A stretch of DNA of 64,000 nt from Bryobacterales bacterium (lineage in GTDB: Bacteria; Acidobacteriota; Terriglobia; Bryobacterales; Bryobacteraceae), in the NCBI GenBank assembly GCA_003167495.1, contig PMSX01000136.1:1-64000 (forward strand), in the 5' to 3' direction. Under the pieces are notes generated by a model. That model was not told the DNA's origin. It saw only the letters and a program-made list of their open reading frames with translations, and ran no database searches. The first letter of the stretch is position 1. Every line of letters starts with the position of its first letter. Both the position numbers and the translations under genes were made by a program. Shown here piece after piece: positions 35,338-44,829 of this stretch.

Positions 35338-36452
35338 ACTCCATTGTATGATCCGTCATACTGTGCCACGAAAACGCTTCCCGCCGGACCCACTCTGCTC
35401 GATTTGGCCAAACAGAACTCCGCTAAATCCAGTCACCAATCTTCCAAAATCACTTTCTCCCCCTAACTCGCTCAACCAAAAGCCTTTGCCGTTTTCCTCC
35501 AACTGTCTGCGGCTCGCCTGAACCCCCACGGTCCTGTACTTTCAAACCAGCCGGCACCGATTCTTCTTCGCCGCAAAGTGTTCGAAGCCACGGCCCACAG
35601 TTGTTTGAAAATTTAATATCGCAGGTCTTCCCTCTGGTGGCGGCCGCCTCCCTTTTTCGATTCGCGACAAATCTGCAACCCAGCCAATATCGAAACCGAG
35701 CGGGAAGCGTCAGCGACCTAGGCTAGTTCGTCATGCCGGTTTTGGCCACGCCGAGATGGCCCGCCGGGTCAAAGGTTGAAAATCGAATATTTCTCAAGGA
35801 CGCCAACATGTGCCATCATCCTGCCATTGGCTTCGTTTCTTCAAAACAGCCCCTCCCCCCGCTTGGCTTCGTTGCGCAAATCCAGTTGGCTTTCAAAACC
35901 AATTGGGTTCGTAGCGTAAAACCCTCCCCCGGGCCGCAAATCCAGCTAATGCGGCACTTTCGGCGAATTGGGCTACCTTAAAGGAGCTTAGAGAGCTTAA
36001 AGGAGCTTAAAGGGGTCAGACACCATTAACCCCCAACGATTGGCGGAATTAGGTTTATGGCCGCCCTCGGGGCGAGGGGGGGCGGCAGGATTCATTCTCT
36101 GAGGGTACCCGTCCCCCGCCATTGGCTTCGTTTCTTCAAAACAGTCTGTCTACCCGCTTGGCTTCGTTGCGCAAATCCAGTGCCGGCCTTCAAACGTTAG
36201 CGTCAACCAACTGGGTTCGTAGCGTAAAACCGGCCTCCCGCGACGCAAATCCGGCTAATGCAGCACTTGCAGCGAATTGGCTTCGTTCCGCAAAACGGCC
36301 ATGCACCCAGCCAGCAAATGGCTTCGTTGCGTAAATTCGGTCATCCCGTCAAGTTGGTTTCGCAAAAAACGCCTTTTCTTCGCCCCGCGTCTCTGGCGCG
36401 TCGACTTTCCTGCCATGGCGAGCGAAACTATGATCCGGCATACTGGAGGACA
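35338..36452. repeat. Non-coding region of degenerate ~21-base repeats
   Basis: This 1.1-kb stretch has no credible gene on either strand. It is built around imperfect copies of a unit close to TTGGCTTCGTTGCGCAAATC, found near 35827, 35863, 35903, 36122, 36158, 36211, 36277, 36319 and 36354. The variants (TTGGGTTCGTAGCGTAAAAC, TTGGCTTCGTTCCGCAAAAC) recur in the same order. Two blocks, 35823-35962 and 36119-36262, are diverged copies of each other. Between them are short tandem AGCTTAAAGG-like units (35978-36013), a GGGGTCAGACACC motif (36012) and a GC-rich palindrome (36060). The arrangement looks like a dispersed intergenic repeat family rather than a CRISPR or coding repeat. Confidence 0.7.
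36060..36086. repeat. REP-like GC-rich palindrome
   Basis: GCCG at 36060-36063 followed by CCCTCG (36064-36069) pairs with CGAGGG (36073-36078) and CGGC (36083-36086), leaving a GGG loop and a four-base bulge. It lies 35 bases after GGGGTCAGACACC, a motif I associate with elements mobilised by REP-associated tyrosine transposases. No such transposase gene is in the window. Confidence 0.45.
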
Positions 36453-38429
36453 GTGTTTGAGGAGATTGAAAATAACCTGATCGCCGCCCTAAGGCGGCTA
36501 CTCGCCGAAAAGTTCGACCTGAACATTAACGTTCTGCTCGAACAGCCGAAGCAGAGCTCTTTTGGCGAACTAGCCATCCCAGTAGCGTTCCAGCTGGCCC
36601 GCCAGTTGAAACGTCCACCTCGCCAGATTGCCGAAGAGCTCGCGGGCGGCTTGACGAGCGTGCCTGGCGTTGCGTCGTTTGAGATCGCCGGCAACGGCTA
36701 TATCAACGTCCGGCTTGATCGCGCAGAATATGCAGTAAACCTGCTAAGACAGGGCGGGGAAAGGGCGCACGCGTCTTACGGCGAGAAAATTGTCGTCGAA
36801 CACACCAATATCAACCCCAATAAAGCTGCCCATATCGGTCACTTACGCAACGCCATTTTGGGTGACACATTCGTGCGCATGCTCCGCAATCGTGGCCGCC
36901 ACGTAGAAGTGCAAAACTACATCGACAACACTGGCGTGCAAGTCGCGGATGTGGTCGTCGGCTTCCACTATCTGGAAAGGAAAGCTCCTGCCGACGTCCG
37001 CGCGCTCATCGCCGACCCCAACACGCGTTTCGATTACCTCTGCTGGGATCTCTACGCGCGCACTTCGTCCTATTATCAGGACCACCCCGACGCCAAGCAG
37101 TGGCGCGCCGACACCCTGCATGCGATCGAAGCCGGAGATGGGGATCTGGCTGAAATGGCCCACATCGTAGCTGACGCCATCGTCAAAGCCCACCTGAAAA
37201 CCATGCTTCGCCTCGATATCGAATACGATGTCCTTCCGCGCGAAAGCGAAATTCTGCATCTGAAATTTTGGGCCACCGCCTTCGAACTTCTCAAAGAACG
37301 CAAGGCCATCTATTTCGAAGAGCAGGGCAAGAACAAGGGTTGCTGGGTCATGCCGTCAGCGGCTTTCCGCGAGAGCGCCGCCGCCTCGGAGGAAGAGGAA
37401 GATGGTGACGATAGCAAGGTGATTGTTCGCTCGAACGGAACCGTGACATATGTCGGAAAAGACATCGCATATCAGCTGTGGAAGTTCGGGCTTCTCGGCA
37501 AAGATTTCTATTACAAGCCGTGGACTGCTTATCCGGACGGCCATCAGGTCTGGGTGACCACAGATCAACCTTCCACCGAAATCGCCCCGCCGTTCGGCCA
37601 CGCCACGCAGGTCTTCAACGTCATCGATTCGCGCCAATCCTATCTACAAGACGTCGTCGTGGCTGGCCTGCGAGCGCTCGATTTTCAGCAGCAGGCCAAC
37701 GCGTCAGTCCACTTCTCCTACGAAATGGTCGCCCTCACGCCGCAGACCTGCGTTGCAATGGGCATTCAACTTTCAGACGACGACAAAAAGAAACCTTACG
37801 TCGAAGTTTCCGGCCGCAAAGGTTTAGGTGTCAAAGCCGACGACCTGCTTGACAAGCTGATTGAAACCGCCCTCGCCGAGGTCGTGCACCGGCATCCCGA
37901 GACCGATCCCGCCGACCGGCAGAGCGTGGCGCAAATGATCGCAGTTGGTGCGCTGCGCTACTTCATGTTGAAGTTCACTCGTAATTCCCTGATCGCTTTC
38001 GATTTTCATGAAGCGCTGAGTTTCGAAGGTGAAACCGGCCCCTACGTACAGTACGCGGCCGTGCGTGCCGGCAATATCCTGAAGAAATTCACCGATCGCG
38101 GGGAAACGTTGCCGGTCTTCGAAAACGTCCTCAATCGTGACGTGTTCGCGCGTTACCTTGAATCGGAAGACCTTTGGCAGTTGGTTCTATTGGCGTCGAA
38201 ATCGAGCAGCGCCGTCGAACGCGCCATTTCCTCCGGCGAGCCCGCGCACGTTGCCAAATATGCTTTTCAGCTCGCTCAGAGTTTCAACAACTTTTATCAC
38301 GAACATTCCGTGATAGCCGAAGAAAATGCGGATCGCCGCGCCACGCTTCTTTGGCTGACCACATATGTTCGCCGGCAGCTGCTCAAAACCCTCGCCGTCC
38401 TCGGCATTCAACAGCCCGCCTACATGTGA
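36453..38429 (+). CDS. argS: Arginyl-tRNA synthetase
   Basis: The 658-residue class I synthetase charges tRNA-Arg. The N-terminal recognition domain (FEEIENNLIAALRRLLAEKF) leads to the HIGH box as AAHIGHLRNA after HTNINPNK, then the catalytic core and the alpha-helical DALR anticodon-binding domain (ETGPYVQYAAVRAGNILKKF). As usual in ArgS there is no canonical KMSK. The open frame extends upstream to 36258, but that part only translates the intergenic repeats. I place the start at GTG 36453, preceded by GGAGG, where homology begins. The spacing of three bases is short, so the exact start remains open. acnA follows after 20 bases. Confidence 0.96.
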   Translation: MFEEIENNLIAALRRLLAEKFDLNINVLLEQPKQSSFGELAIPVAFQLARQLKRPPRQIAEELAGGLTSVPGVASFEIAGNGYINVRLDRAEYAVNLLRQGGERAHASYGEKIVVEHTNINPNKAAHIGHLRNAILGDTFVRMLRNRGRHVEVQNYIDNTGVQVADVVVGFHYLERKAPADVRALIADPNTRFDYLCWDLYARTSSYYQDHPDAKQWRADTLHAIEAGDGDLAEMAHIVADAIVKAHLKTMLRLDIEYDVLPRESEILHLKFWATAFELLKERKAIYFEEQGKNKGCWVMPSAAFRESAAASEEEEDGDDSKVIVRSNGTVTYVGKDIAYQLWKFGLLGKDFYYKPWTAYPDGHQVWVTTDQPSTEIAPPFGHATQVFNVIDSRQSYLQDVVVAGLRALDFQQQANASVHFSYEMVALTPQTCVAMGIQLSDDDKKKPYVEVSGRKGLGVKADDLLDKLIETALAEVVHRHPETDPADRQSVAQMIAVGALRYFMLKFTRNSLIAFDFHEALSFEGETGPYVQYAAVRAGNILKKFTDRGETLPVFENVLNRDVFARYLESEDLWQLVLLASKSSSAVERAISSGEPAHVAKYAFQLAQSFNNFYHEHSVIAEENADRRATLLWLTTYVRRQLLKTLAVLGIQQPAYM

Positions 38430-38449
38430 GGAGAATAGACTAAGAATAG

Positions 38450-41137
38450 ATGGCAAGTAAGAATACGTTTGGTGCAGCTTCGGTGCTGCGTGTGAACAAT
38501 ACCGATTACCAGATCTTCCGGCTCGACGAAGTAGAAAATACCGTTCCCGGCGCTAAGATGTCGCGCCTCCCCTATTCCATTCGAGTTCTTCTAGAGAATC
38601 TTCTGCGCTCGGAAGACGGCCGCACTGTAAAGGCCGGCGATATCGAATATGTAGCGAAGTGGGATACGTCTGCCGCCGCCCAGGAAGTTCAGTTCCGCCC
38701 AGCGCGGATTCTCCTGCAAGACTTCACTGGTGTTCCCTGCGTGGTCGACCTTGCAGCCATGCGTGATGCGCTAAAGAAACTCGGAGCCAAGCCTGAATTG
38801 GCCAATCCGCTGATTCCGGCCGATCTGGTGATTGATCACTCGGTGCAGGTGGATGCGTTCGGCACGCCGCAAGCATTTCAGGAAAACGCCATACTCGAGT
38901 TCAGCCGAAATCAGGAGCGCTACGCTTTCCTGCGTTGGGGACAAAAGGCATTCAACAATTTTCGTGTGGTGCCGCCGGATACGGGCATTGTTCACCAAGT
39001 CAATCTGGAATATCTTGCCAGCGTAGTTTTTAGTCAAAAGGTGGAAGGCAAGCTGCAAGCCTATCCTGACAGTTTGATGGGCACCGATTCGCACACTACT
39101 ATGATCAACGGCGTCGGCGTCGTCGGTTGGGGCGTTGGCGGCATTGAAGCCGAAGCTTGCATGTTGGGCCAGCCTATCTCTATGCTTCTCCCGCAAGTGG
39201 TTGGTTTCAAATTGAGCGGGAAACTGCCGGAAGGGGCGACGGCTACCGATCTGGTATTAACCGTCACCCAGCTGCTCCGTAAAAAAGGTGTTGTCGGCAA
39301 ATTTGTCGAATTTTACGGCCCAGGCGTGAGCGCGCTCCCTGTGGCAGACCGCGCCACCATTAGCAACATGGCGCCGGAATACGGAGCGACCATTGGGTTC
39401 TTCCCGGTGGACGCCGTGACTCTCGAGTATCTGCGCCTCACCAATCGCAGCCCGGAATTAGTCCACTTGGTAGAGTTTTACTGCAAGGCGCAGGGTATTT
39501 TCTTGACGGCCGATTCGCCTGATCCTGTTTACAACGACACTCTCTCGCTCGATCTCGCCACCGTTGTGCCATCAATGGCGGGACCGAAGCGCCCGCAGGA
39601 TCGTATCAACCTGCCCGACGTAAAGCAGAACTTTCTCACATCGCTTGGTGCCGCGCAAAACAGCGGGAACCTCGATGTCAACAGCCACTACGAAAGAATG
39701 AGCGACGGTGCAGTGGTCATTGCCGCCATCACCAGTTGCACCAACACGTCCAATCCTTCCGTCATGATTGCCGCGGGTCTTGTGGCCAAGAAAGCTGTAG
39801 AAAAGGGTTTGTCCGTTAAGCCTTGGGTCAAAACTTCTCTTGCGCCTGGATCGAAGGTGGTTCTCGATTACCTTACGCAAGCGGGCTTGATGCCTTACCT
39901 CGATCAACTGAAATTCAACCTCGTCGGCTACGGCTGTACCACGTGCATTGGCAACAGCGGTCCGCTGCCTGACAACGTGGCTGCTGTGGTCACTTCGTCC
40001 AAGCTCAATGTGGCTGCGGTTTTGAGCGGCAATCGCAATTTCGAAGGCCGCGTCAACCCGCTGGTGCGGTCCAACTATCTTGCGTCTCCGCCGCTTGTTG
40101 TTGCTTACGCGATTGCCGGCAGGGTCGATATTGATTTAACGAAAGAGCCGTTAGGCAACGACAAAGCTGGCAAAGAGGTTTTCCTGCGCGATATCTGGCC
40201 GTCCAATGAAGAGGTGGAAGCGGCTGTCAAGGCATCCGTTAGCGTCGAATCTTTCCGCAAAGAGTATGCCGAAGTGTTCGCTGGCGACAAAAATTGGAAT
40301 TCCATCAAAATTCCTACTGGCGGCAACTATGAATGGAGGGACGATTCCACTTACATCAAGCGCCCGCCCTACTTCGACAAAATGGTTGACCCAGCTACCT
40401 ACGCGCAAGACATGCATGGCCTGCGTGCCCTTGCAGTGTTGGGCGATTCCATCACCACCGACCACATTTCGCCGGCCGGGTCGATTGCGTTAGACAGTCC
40501 CGCTGGCAGGTATCTGGTTAGCCTCGGCGTAAAACCCGGCGATTTTAATAGCTACGGCGCTCGCCGCGGCAACCACGAAGTGATGGTACGCGGCACGTTT
40601 GCCAATATCCGTTTGAAGAACCTGATGGTGCCGGGCGTGGAAGGCGGCTGGACGCGTCATATGCCTGGCGGCGATCAAATGTTCATTTACGATGCCGCGC
40701 AGGTCTATCAAGCCGAAGATGTTGGGCTTATGATCATTGCCGGGAAAGAGTATGGCTCGGGTTCATCGCGCGATTGGGCAGCCAAAGGCACGCTCTTATT
40801 GGGTGTTCGAGCCGTCATTGCGGAAAGCTTTGAACGCATCCATCGCTCGAACCTCGTACAGATGGGCGTCATGCCGCTACAGTTTCTGGACGGCCAAAAT
40901 CACCAAACACTCGGCCTGACTGGTGAAGAAAGCTTCGACATCGTGGGTATTCCTTCGACCATGTCCGGCAACGCTCCCACTGTCAAAGTGATCTCAACTG
41001 GGTTGGATGGCGGCAGACGCGAGTTTACCGTGAACGCGCGCATCGATACGCCGCAGGAAGCTGAATATTATCGCAACGGCGGGATTCTACCCTACGTTCT
41101 CCGCCAGCTTGTTGCCACCGGAGGCGCTACCACCTAG
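38450..41137 (+). CDS. acnA: Aconitate hydratase A
   Basis: This 895-residue TCA-cycle enzyme interconverts citrate and isocitrate through cis-aconitate with a [4Fe-4S] cluster. The length and sequence fit AcnA/IRP1-type aconitase. Cluster cysteines appear in ITSCTNTSNPSVM and GYGCTTCIGNSGPL, and the swivel domain has GKEYGSGSSRDWAAKG with the catalytic Ser-Ser-Arg. It directly follows argS and precedes a Nudix gene by three bases. Some aconitases of this type also bind mRNA when iron is short; nothing here shows that directly. Confidence 0.97.
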   Translation: MASKNTFGAASVLRVNNTDYQIFRLDEVENTVPGAKMSRLPYSIRVLLENLLRSEDGRTVKAGDIEYVAKWDTSAAAQEVQFRPARILLQDFTGVPCVVDLAAMRDALKKLGAKPELANPLIPADLVIDHSVQVDAFGTPQAFQENAILEFSRNQERYAFLRWGQKAFNNFRVVPPDTGIVHQVNLEYLASVVFSQKVEGKLQAYPDSLMGTDSHTTMINGVGVVGWGVGGIEAEACMLGQPISMLLPQVVGFKLSGKLPEGATATDLVLTVTQLLRKKGVVGKFVEFYGPGVSALPVADRATISNMAPEYGATIGFFPVDAVTLEYLRLTNRSPELVHLVEFYCKAQGIFLTADSPDPVYNDTLSLDLATVVPSMAGPKRPQDRINLPDVKQNFLTSLGAAQNSGNLDVNSHYERMSDGAVVIAAITSCTNTSNPSVMIAAGLVAKKAVEKGLSVKPWVKTSLAPGSKVVLDYLTQAGLMPYLDQLKFNLVGYGCTTCIGNSGPLPDNVAAVVTSSKLNVAAVLSGNRNFEGRVNPLVRSNYLASPPLVVAYAIAGRVDIDLTKEPLGNDKAGKEVFLRDIWPSNEEVEAAVKASVSVESFRKEYAEVFAGDKNWNSIKIPTGGNYEWRDDSTYIKRPPYFDKMVDPATYAQDMHGLRALAVLGDSITTDHISPAGSIALDSPAGRYLVSLGVKPGDFNSYGARRGNHEVMVRGTFANIRLKNLMVPGVEGGWTRHMPGGDQMFIYDAAQVYQAEDVGLMIIAGKEYGSGSSRDWAAKGTLLLGVRAVIAESFERIHRSNLVQMGVMPLQFLDGQNHQTLGLTGEESFDIVGIPSTMSGNAPTVKVISTGLDGGRREFTVNARIDTPQEAEYYRNGGILPYVLRQLVATGGATT

Positions 41138-41140
41138 CCG

Positions 41141-41566
41141 ATGGCGAAAACTCGTCCGCCGCTACTTGTTTCCGCGGCGATCATTATTAGCAATGGGCAA
41201 GTGCTGTTGGGTCAACGCCGCAAGGGTGATCGCCATCCTTATAAGTGGGAGTTCCCGGGCGGCAAAGTGGAGCACGGCGAATCGCCGCGGCAAGCACTTA
41301 TTCGCGAACTCCGCGAAGAGCTGCAGATTGAAGCCAAGATTGGGCCGGAACTGGCGCGCTACGAACACGATTACCCCAGCGGTAGCCGTGTTCACTTGCT
41401 GTTTTTTGTAGTCAAGGAATATAGCGGACAGCCGGTTGCTCGCGTCTTCGAACAAATCTCCTGGGTGGATTTGACCACCCTCCCGAGCATCGATTTTCTT
41501 GAGGGCGATATCGATTTCGTCAAACGGCTTGCCCGCGGCGATTTCAATAAGCAGCTAACGGCCTAG
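41141..41566 (+). CDS. Nudix hydrolase, MutT-like (8-oxo-dGTP diphosphatase type)
   Basis: The 141-residue protein has the Nudix box GGKVEHGESPRQALIRELRE followed by ELQIE, matching GX5EX7REUXEEXGU except for the final Gly. The start VSAAIIISNGQVLLGQRRKGDRHPYKWEFPGG is typical of MutT, which removes 8-oxo-dGTP from the nucleotide pool. CTP pyrophosphohydrolase (NudG) is the main alternative. It lies three bases after acnA, so the two are probably co-transcribed. Confidence 0.9.
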   Translation: MAKTRPPLLVSAAIIISNGQVLLGQRRKGDRHPYKWEFPGGKVEHGESPRQALIRELREELQIEAKIGPELARYEHDYPSGSRVHLLFFVVKEYSGQPVARVFEQISWVDLTTLPSIDFLEGDIDFVKRLARGDFNKQLTA

Positions 41567-41586
41567 TCGCCTCGCCACGTGTGCGC

Positions 41587-41898
41587 TTAGTCCAGATCGA
41601 AGGGCCGCTTGGGCGGCGCGCCCGTCTTATCTTCCTTCGCCTGCTTTAACAGCTCATCGAACTTCTTCTCTCGAACCTTGTCCGCAGTCAAGTGCGAGGC
41701 GAAGCTCTTTTCAAAAATGTCGTTGCGGCGGGCTGCTTCTCCTTTCAGATTCTGTACGGCTGCGTGCAGATCCTCAATCGGCGGTTTCTTCTCCACCGCC
41801 TGGTGATGAAGTACGATTTGCAACTCCGGATCGATCTTAAGCGTGGCCTCGCAACACGGGCATTTAACTTCGAAGGTAAGACTGTTCGACTGCGCCAT
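41587..41898 (-). CDS. Short conserved hypothetical protein with a CPCC motif
   Basis: I do not recognise a characterised family. The 103-residue protein starts with SLTFEVKCPCCEATLKIDPE, a half zinc-ribbon with one CxxC, followed by a charged helical region (ARRNDIFEKSFASHLTADKV) ending DELLKQAKEDKTGAPPKRPF. Similar small proteins occur beside core genes in Acidobacteria. I chose the ATG at 41898 because the pattern begins there; the open frame runs 26 codons further upstream and would overlap the promoter region of the divergent DedA gene. Confidence 0.7.
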   Translation of the reverse strand: MAQSNSLTFEVKCPCCEATLKIDPELQIVLHHQAVEKKPPIEDLHAAVQNLKGEAARRNDIFEKSFASHLTADKVREKKFDELLKQAKEDKTGAPPKRPFDLD

Positions 41899-41943
41899 AC
41901 CCGAATCGTATCGCAATGCTGTTATCCTTCGACTACTGTCTGC

Positions 41944-42531
41944 ATGCAATCCCTCCTCGCATGGCTCACGCAGCACGGCTATTCCGGTCTGTTTTTTCTT
42001 TTGATGTTGGGCATTCTTGGCCTGCCTATTCCGGATGAAACATTACTGGTCTTTTGCGGCTACCTCATTTACAAAGGCCGTCTCCTGCCCCTGCCGGCCT
42101 TCGCGTCCGGTTTAGCCGGCAGCATGTGCGGTATTACTCTCAGCTACCTTATTGGTCTGAGGTTTAGCCGTGAAGTGATTTACCGCTATGGCAAGTATCT
42201 GCGCATTACGCCGCGGCACGTGGAAGACGTGACGCGTTGGTTCTACCGTTTTGGGCTTTGGCTGTTGAGCGTCGGCTACTTTATTCCCGGCGTGCGCCAC
42301 TTTACGGCGCTGGTAGCGGGCATGTCGCGACTGAGTGTTCGTCGTTTTGCCGCCTTTGCCTATCCGGGCGCGGCTGTTTGGGTAGCGACGTTCTTAACGC
42401 TTGGCTACATTTTCGGCGACGGCTGGGAACACACGTCGGACATGGTGCACCGTTATTCGCTGATCGGCGCAGCCGCCGCTGCTTTCGCGGCTTTGCTTGT
42501 ATGGGGAGTGCAGCGCCTGCGCGCCCGCTAA
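41944..42531 (+). CDS. DedA-family membrane protein
   Basis: The 195-residue protein is a DedA/VTT-domain inner-membrane protein, a family with undecaprenyl-phosphate or phosphatidylethanolamine flippase activity. Recognisable parts are LGILGLPIPDETLLVFCGYL, the re-entrant region near the start, and FIPGVRHFTALVAGMSRLSVRRF with the conserved PGxR and GMxxM/L motifs. About four to five hydrophobic helices are visible. I chose the ATG at 41944; upstream codons in the frame lie across the divergent small gene. Confidence 0.9.
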   Translation: MQSLLAWLTQHGYSGLFFLLMLGILGLPIPDETLLVFCGYLIYKGRLLPLPAFASGLAGSMCGITLSYLIGLRFSREVIYRYGKYLRITPRHVEDVTRWFYRFGLWLLSVGYFIPGVRHFTALVAGMSRLSVRRFAAFAYPGAAVWVATFLTLGYIFGDGWEHTSDMVHRYSLIGAAAAAFAALLVWGVQRLRAR

Positions 42532-42538
42532 GAAAGAC

Positions 42539-44704
42539 TCACTTGCATTGCATGGGCGCACTCACCGCCAGCCATTGGCCCCAATCTCGGCCGTCGTCTG
42601 TTGCCACAAACCGCAATCGCTTTACATTTGAATTCAGCGGCACTCGCCAGAGTGACCACAGTACGTCCCGATCCCGGAACGGGAGGTCCGCGAGCACCAC
42701 GCCCGAATCGGCGTCGAGTAGTCGTGCAGACGCTCCTCCGATCGACGGCCCATGCAGCACGGGTAATACTATGCAGGCATTCGCCGGCGCTCTAAACTCA
42801 GCTACGATTTGGCCGGTATGTTCATCATGCCCTTGCCAGGAACTGTAGGCGGCGGTAGGAGGCAGCCATCCATATACCGGCAAAACGGGAATTCCATTGA
42901 GTGCCCAAGTCTTATCCATCTGCCAAACGATATCTCCGAGTGGCGCACCCGCTTCATTCGGCCTCGCCGCTCCAAGTGCGGGAACAACTGCCCCGCCGTC
43001 GATAGCTGCCAGTCCGTGGCGTGTCGCGGCGTATGCGGAAATACTGCGGCTTGGTATAGCCAGATTGACAAAGGCTACCCAAGACTCGTGTTCCGGCGTC
43101 TTCAGCGAACGCAAGTCTGAAGGAAAACCAGCGGCAGGACGCCTCCCGAAACCGACAATTTGGCCGCGTTCGTTCGCCAGAAAAATGCGCGGAAAAGGGT
43201 CTCGAGCGTCGTCTGAATTAACCCAACCGACCACTTCAAGACCGTGCTCAACCGGATACGTGTATGTGATGGCTCCTGATATCTTCGCATCTTGCATTGC
43301 TCCGAAATTCGCCAGTTCGCGGCCGAACCATTTGTAGTGCTCGCGGCAGAAGATTCCGATGCGCTCCTTCTTTAGAGCAGGCAGATAAAGTACCACAAAT
43401 TCCGGAGACGGAAAGATCCTGGCGATGCTTTCCGCATCGGTCAAACCATTGTCTAAGCTGAGCACCGCAAACTGTTCGTTGCCAAACTCCGCTGCGTTGA
43501 TTTCCTGCCAGCTTCGCAGCTTGTAGGTGCCGACGAGAAGTAACAAGGAAAAGCCAAGCGTCAGGCGTCTTGTGGTGAAGATTCGCCACCGCCGCCGCGC
43601 GCTCATCCAGATAAAAAGCAAAAACACCGCTGCCCAGTTGATAAATGGAACCGTAAGGTAGCGGGGCACCCGCGCCGCTACAAAATTCGCATCAGCCGGA
43701 TCCATGCGTCCGGCTGAAGTAATCAGAATGGTCATCAGGGTGAAGAGATAGTAGCCGCAGAGCACGACCGCCGGCGGTGTGGTAAGTAACCGGAATCGCC
43801 AGGCCAGCGTCATTAATAGAAGCACCAAGGCGAGATTTGCCAGGCCAAGGCTCACAAAAAACACCGCCGACTTAATGCCGCCAAACGGCATGCTCAAATA
43901 AGCGCCGACAAAACCAACGAAGTAGAACGGGTGTGCCAATAAAGCGGAGAAATTCGTTTGCGCGGAAAAACGATATCCGATGAAATACACTCCAACAAAG
44001 ACCACGGCTGAAACGCCCAAAGCCGCCAAAAATCGTTTTGGTAGCCGGATCAACAGGCCAATCGCCAACAACAGAGGCCACAACATGAGCGCGTTGGCAG
44101 AGGAGTAGGTTGCGACCACGGCCGCCGAAATCGCGGCTATCAGATAGCTTGTCCTTTGAGTGTCGGCGCTTTTCTTCAGGAAAAAGATCGCCAGCACAGC
44201 CGCAACTTGCATGAGCGGCCATTGCAACAGAAACGGCTGGGCCAGCGCGAGTGCCGATCCTTGCCAGAACGTGACCACCCCCGCCAGCAACACTGCCCAG
44301 AACGCGTCAAAACGTGGAGTTTCGCGGTCACCCAGCACCGTCGCCGACAAGACGGCCCAAGTCGACGCGTAACAAACGAAACTGAAGGCGATGGGCAAGA
44401 TCATGCGGCCATGCAACGCAAGCATGTCGATCGCAAAAACGATTTCGGGGAAAAGAATGCGATGCTCGTTGTGCTGTTTCCAAAATACGCCCAGATCCAG
44501 CTCTTGGTAGTCCTTCAAGAACGAAGCAATGCGCCAGTAATCTCCCACAGGAAAAGCGACATAATAGCTGGCCATCACCTCTAGCGTTTCGTAAAGGTTG
44601 TAAGCCAACCAAACGCAGAGAAGACAAGTAATCGCGGCCCGAAGATAATGCGGAAGCGCCTCCCGAAACGAAGCCAAACGAGCTTCACGTTGATTCGTTT
44701 TCAT
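42539..44704 (-). CDS. Large multi-pass membrane protein, GT-C-like
   Basis: The 721-residue protein has about eleven hydrophobic helices in its first 410 residues. After the first helix is a periplasmic loop with GDYWRIASF and FWKQHNEHRILFPEIVF; acidic and His-rich first loops are typical of GT-C glycosyltransferases that use lipid-linked sugars. The C-terminal 300 residues are soluble and external, beta-rich (VEHGLEVVGWVNSDDA; LPVLHGPSIGGASARLLDAD). No close named family comes to mind, so glycosyltransfer is an inference from topology. It is convergent with the DedA gene, seven bases away, and its start lies 125 bases from the tRNA-Gly gene. Confidence 0.75.
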   Translation of the reverse strand: MKTNQREARLASFREALPHYLRAAITCLLCVWLAYNLYETLEVMASYYVAFPVGDYWRIASFLKDYQELDLGVFWKQHNEHRILFPEIVFAIDMLALHGRMILPIAFSFVCYASTWAVLSATVLGDRETPRFDAFWAVLLAGVVTFWQGSALALAQPFLLQWPLMQVAAVLAIFFLKKSADTQRTSYLIAAISAAVVATYSSANALMLWPLLLAIGLLIRLPKRFLAALGVSAVVFVGVYFIGYRFSAQTNFSALLAHPFYFVGFVGAYLSMPFGGIKSAVFFVSLGLANLALVLLLMTLAWRFRLLTTPPAVVLCGYYLFTLMTILITSAGRMDPADANFVAARVPRYLTVPFINWAAVFLLFIWMSARRRWRIFTTRRLTLGFSLLLLVGTYKLRSWQEINAAEFGNEQFAVLSLDNGLTDAESIARIFPSPEFVVLYLPALKKERIGIFCREHYKWFGRELANFGAMQDAKISGAITYTYPVEHGLEVVGWVNSDDARDPFPRIFLANERGQIVGFGRRPAAGFPSDLRSLKTPEHESWVAFVNLAIPSRSISAYAATRHGLAAIDGGAVVPALGAARPNEAGAPLGDIVWQMDKTWALNGIPVLPVYGWLPPTAAYSSWQGHDEHTGQIVAEFRAPANACIVLPVLHGPSIGGASARLLDADSGVVLADLPFRDRDVLWSLWRVPLNSNVKRLRFVATDDGRDWGQWLAVSAPMQCK

Positions 44705-44829
44705 CCCAAGCGAAGCGAACTCTTCGTTCGCGTTTCAGCGTCGCACACCTTTACACATTAGCCCATGCGGCGCGCTCGCCGTTCTGTTCGGCTGACAGCT
44801 GCTGCTAAAATACAAAAAGCTCAGTCGAT

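Noticed and set aside
35733-36334. Short plus-strand frames in the repeat region as genes
   Set aside because: They consist of the repeat unit read in frame (WVRSVKP, GFVA-type peptides), lack ribosome binding sites and have no domain.
35823-36375. Possible CRISPR array in the repeat region
   Set aside because: Repeats are imperfect, spacer lengths vary from about 15 to 45 bases, spacers are partly duplicated between blocks, and no cas gene is nearby.
36258-36452. Upstream ATG extension of arginyl-tRNA synthetase
   Set aside because: The extension only translates intergenic repeats and has no synthetase-like sequence.
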